Shown in pieces: positions 62,814-64,000 of a DNA stretch of 64,000 bases. The notes under the pieces are model-generated. The model was not told where the DNA came from. It worked only from the letters and a program-made list of their open reading frames with translations, and did not search any database. The translations under genes and the position numbers were made by a program. The stretch's first letter is position 1. The number at the start of each line of letters is the position of its first letter. The DNA lies in NCBI RefSeq assembly GCF_002973535.1, contig NZ_PVEP01000004.1, forward strand, positions 7,501 to 71,500. The letters run 5' to 3'. This DNA comes from Albidovulum denitrificans (GTDB taxonomy: Bacteria; Pseudomonadota; Alphaproteobacteria; Rhodobacterales; Rhodobacteraceae).

Positions 62814-63778
62814 GGATCGGGATCATCGGCGCGGGCGCCTTCGGGACGGCCCTTGGCGTTGCGCTGGCTTCGGGCGGGCGCGCGGTCACGCTTTGGGCGC
62901 GCGATGCCGTTCAGGCAGGGGTGATGCGGGAAACGCGGCGGAATGAACGCTATCTGCCGGGGATTGTGCTGCCCGAAAACGTCTCTGTTACCGCCGAAAA
63001 GGGCGATCTGGGCGCGTCGGATACGATCCTGCTGGCCACCCCGATGCAACGGCTTTCGCAGGTGATCGGCGATTGGCACGGGCTGCTGGACGGGCGTGTT
63101 CTTGTCGGCTGTGCCAAGGGGATCGACCTTTCCACCGGGCTGGGCGCCGTCGGGATCATCCGGCGCGGTTGCCCGAACGCCACCCCTGCCCTTCTGACGG
63201 GACCAAGCTTTGCCGCCGACATCGCGCGCGGCCTGCCGACGGCTTTGACCCTTGCCGTCGCCGACAGCGGGAAGGGTGAGGCGCTTCAATCCCTGCTCTC
63301 AACCCCTGCGCTGCGGCTTTATCTGACCGACGACATCGCCGGGGCCGAGCTTGGCGGGGCGCTGAAGAACGTCATCGCCATCGCGGCGGGCGCGGTGATC
63401 GGTGCCGGGCTTGGCGACAGCGCCCGGTCCGCCCTTGTGACGCGCGGCTTTGCCGAGATGCAGCGCCTTGCCGCCGCCCGTGGCGCGCGCCCCGAAACGC
63501 TGGTGGGGCTGTCCGGTCTTGGCGACCTGATCCTGACCTGCACCTCGGACCAGTCGCGCAATTACCGTTTTGGCCTGTCCCTTGGCCGCAAGGAAAGCTT
63601 CGATCCCTCCGTCACCGTCGAGGGTGCCGCGACGGCCCGCGCCGCAGTTGACCTTGCCGCCCGCCATGGCGTCGAGATGCCGGTCACGAGCGTCGTCGCC
63701 GACCTTGTCGCCGGACGGAAAAGCGTGGCCGAGGCCATGGACACCCTGTTGAACCGCCCCCTGAGGAGAGAGATCTGA
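62810..63778 (+). CDS. gpsA: Glycerol-3-phosphate dehydrogenase [NAD(P)+]
   Basis: 322 residues. Rossmann motif [15 protein letters not shown], Lys in [10 protein letters not shown], and the C-terminal [18 protein letters not shown] and [12 protein letters not shown]. It makes sn-glycerol 3-phosphate for phospholipid synthesis. The start overlaps the tsaD stop (ATGA). Its stop overlaps the next ATG by one base (TGATG). Confidence 0.96.
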   Translation: MRIGIIGAGAFGTALGVALASGGRAVTLWARDAVQAGVMRETRRNERYLPGIVLPENVSVTAEKGDLGASDTILLATPMQRLSQVIGDWHGLLDGRVLVGCAKGIDLSTGLGAVGIIRRGCPNATPALLTGPSFAADIARGLPTALTLAVADSGKGEALQSLLSTPALRLYLTDDIAGAELGGALKNVIAIAAGAVIGAGLGDSARSALVTRGFAEMQRLAAARGARPETLVGLSGLGDLILTCTSDQSRNYRFGLSLGRKESFDPSVTVEGAATARAAVDLAARHGVEMPVTSVVADLVAGRKSVAEAMDTLLNRPLRREI

Positions 63779-64000
63779 TGCTTTACGCCGTCATCTGCCG
63801 CGACAAGCCCGGCCACCTTCCTGTGCGTCAGGCCACGCGCGCCGACCATCTGGCCTATATCGAGGCGACCGGGATCGTCTGCATGGCCGGGCCATTCCTT
63901 CAGGACGGCGCGATGTGCGGGTCGCTGGTGATTGTCGAGGCCGACGATCTTGCGGCGGCGCAGGCCTGGGCCGAGGGCGACCCCTACAAGGCGGCCGGGC
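63778..64000 (+). CDS. YciI-like protein (partial, 3' end outside window)
   Basis: The frame starts with the ATG at 63778 (GAGGAGAG before it) and is open to the window end, 74 residues. LYAVICRDKPGHLPVRQATR, AGPFLQDGAMCGSLVIVE and QAWAEGDPYKAAG match the YCII fold, whose conserved His-Asp pair usually lies in HxxHL and DPY-like segments (RADHLAYIE, EGDPY). The family is mostly uncharacterised, some acting as small dehydrochlorinases. It is the third gene of the tsaD-gpsA operon, a common alphaproteobacterial order. Confidence 0.9.
   Translation, partial: MLYAVICRDKPGHLPVRQATRADHLAYIEATGIVCMAGPFLQDGAMCGSLVIVEADDLAAAQAWAEGDPYKAAG

Overview
The window is a high-GC stretch of an alphaproteobacterial chromosome, most likely from the Rhodobacteraceae/Paracoccaceae. 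Evidence for this is the 41-residue 'MKVRNSL' form of ribosomal protein L36, a HemD / Mic60-like mitofilin / HemY gene string, a DinB with an N-terminal zinc ribbon, a LexA box of the alphaproteobacterial type (GTTC-N7-GTTC), and strong GC bias at third codon positions. No database search was possible. Family names rest on motifs, length and context read from the sequence.

Layout. 1-10.6 kb holds protein quality control and housekeeping genes: the msrP 3' part, clpB with a heat-shock-like promoter, pyrF, an NfeD/SPFH pair, a cbpA-cbpM pair, dinB and an N-formylglutamate amidohydrolase-like gene. 10.7-11.1 kb has tRNA-Val(GAC) and rpmJ, each with a terminator. 11.1-12.7 kb encodes an exported caspase-fold protein that lacks cysteine and carries two peptidoglycan-binding-like domains. 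12.8-21.6 kb is a complete Liv-type ABC importer bracketed by two acyl-CoA ligases, probably for uptake and activation of an aromatic or fatty acid. 22-25.3 kb is the divergent katG/oxyR pair, followed by a hybrid kinase/response regulator operon (25.4-28.0 kb). 28-37 kb carries a phosphatase, saccharopine dehydrogenase-like and HD proteins, an EamA transporter, ilvD, an HU protein, amn and a membrane sulfotransferase. 37.4-43.8 kb resembles the E. coli ynjBCD-ynjF cluster with a membrane VTT/flavoprotein fusion in front.

43,886-57,883 is an integrated mobile element of about 14.0 kb. It is bounded by a 17-bp direct repeat whose right copy is the 3' end of tRNA-Thr(CGT). It has a P4-type integrase, an AlpA-like regulator, a coupled winged-helix/PC4-like module, a replication-like gene, an ejection-like virion protein, a divergent XRE switch with two operators, secreted nuclease-type cargo and an SOS-box-controlled SRAP gene. 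At the tRNA end lies an AT-richer three-gene cassette led by a TIGR04255-like protein. No terminase, portal, capsid or tail gene is visible, so it looks like a satellite or decayed prophage carrying cargo. The three-gene cassette (55,982-57,814) is the best candidate for an undescribed system, possibly defence.

58-64 kb returns to core genes: hemY, a mic60-like gene and hemD on the minus strand, divergent from tsaD-gpsA and a YciI-like gene that runs off the window.
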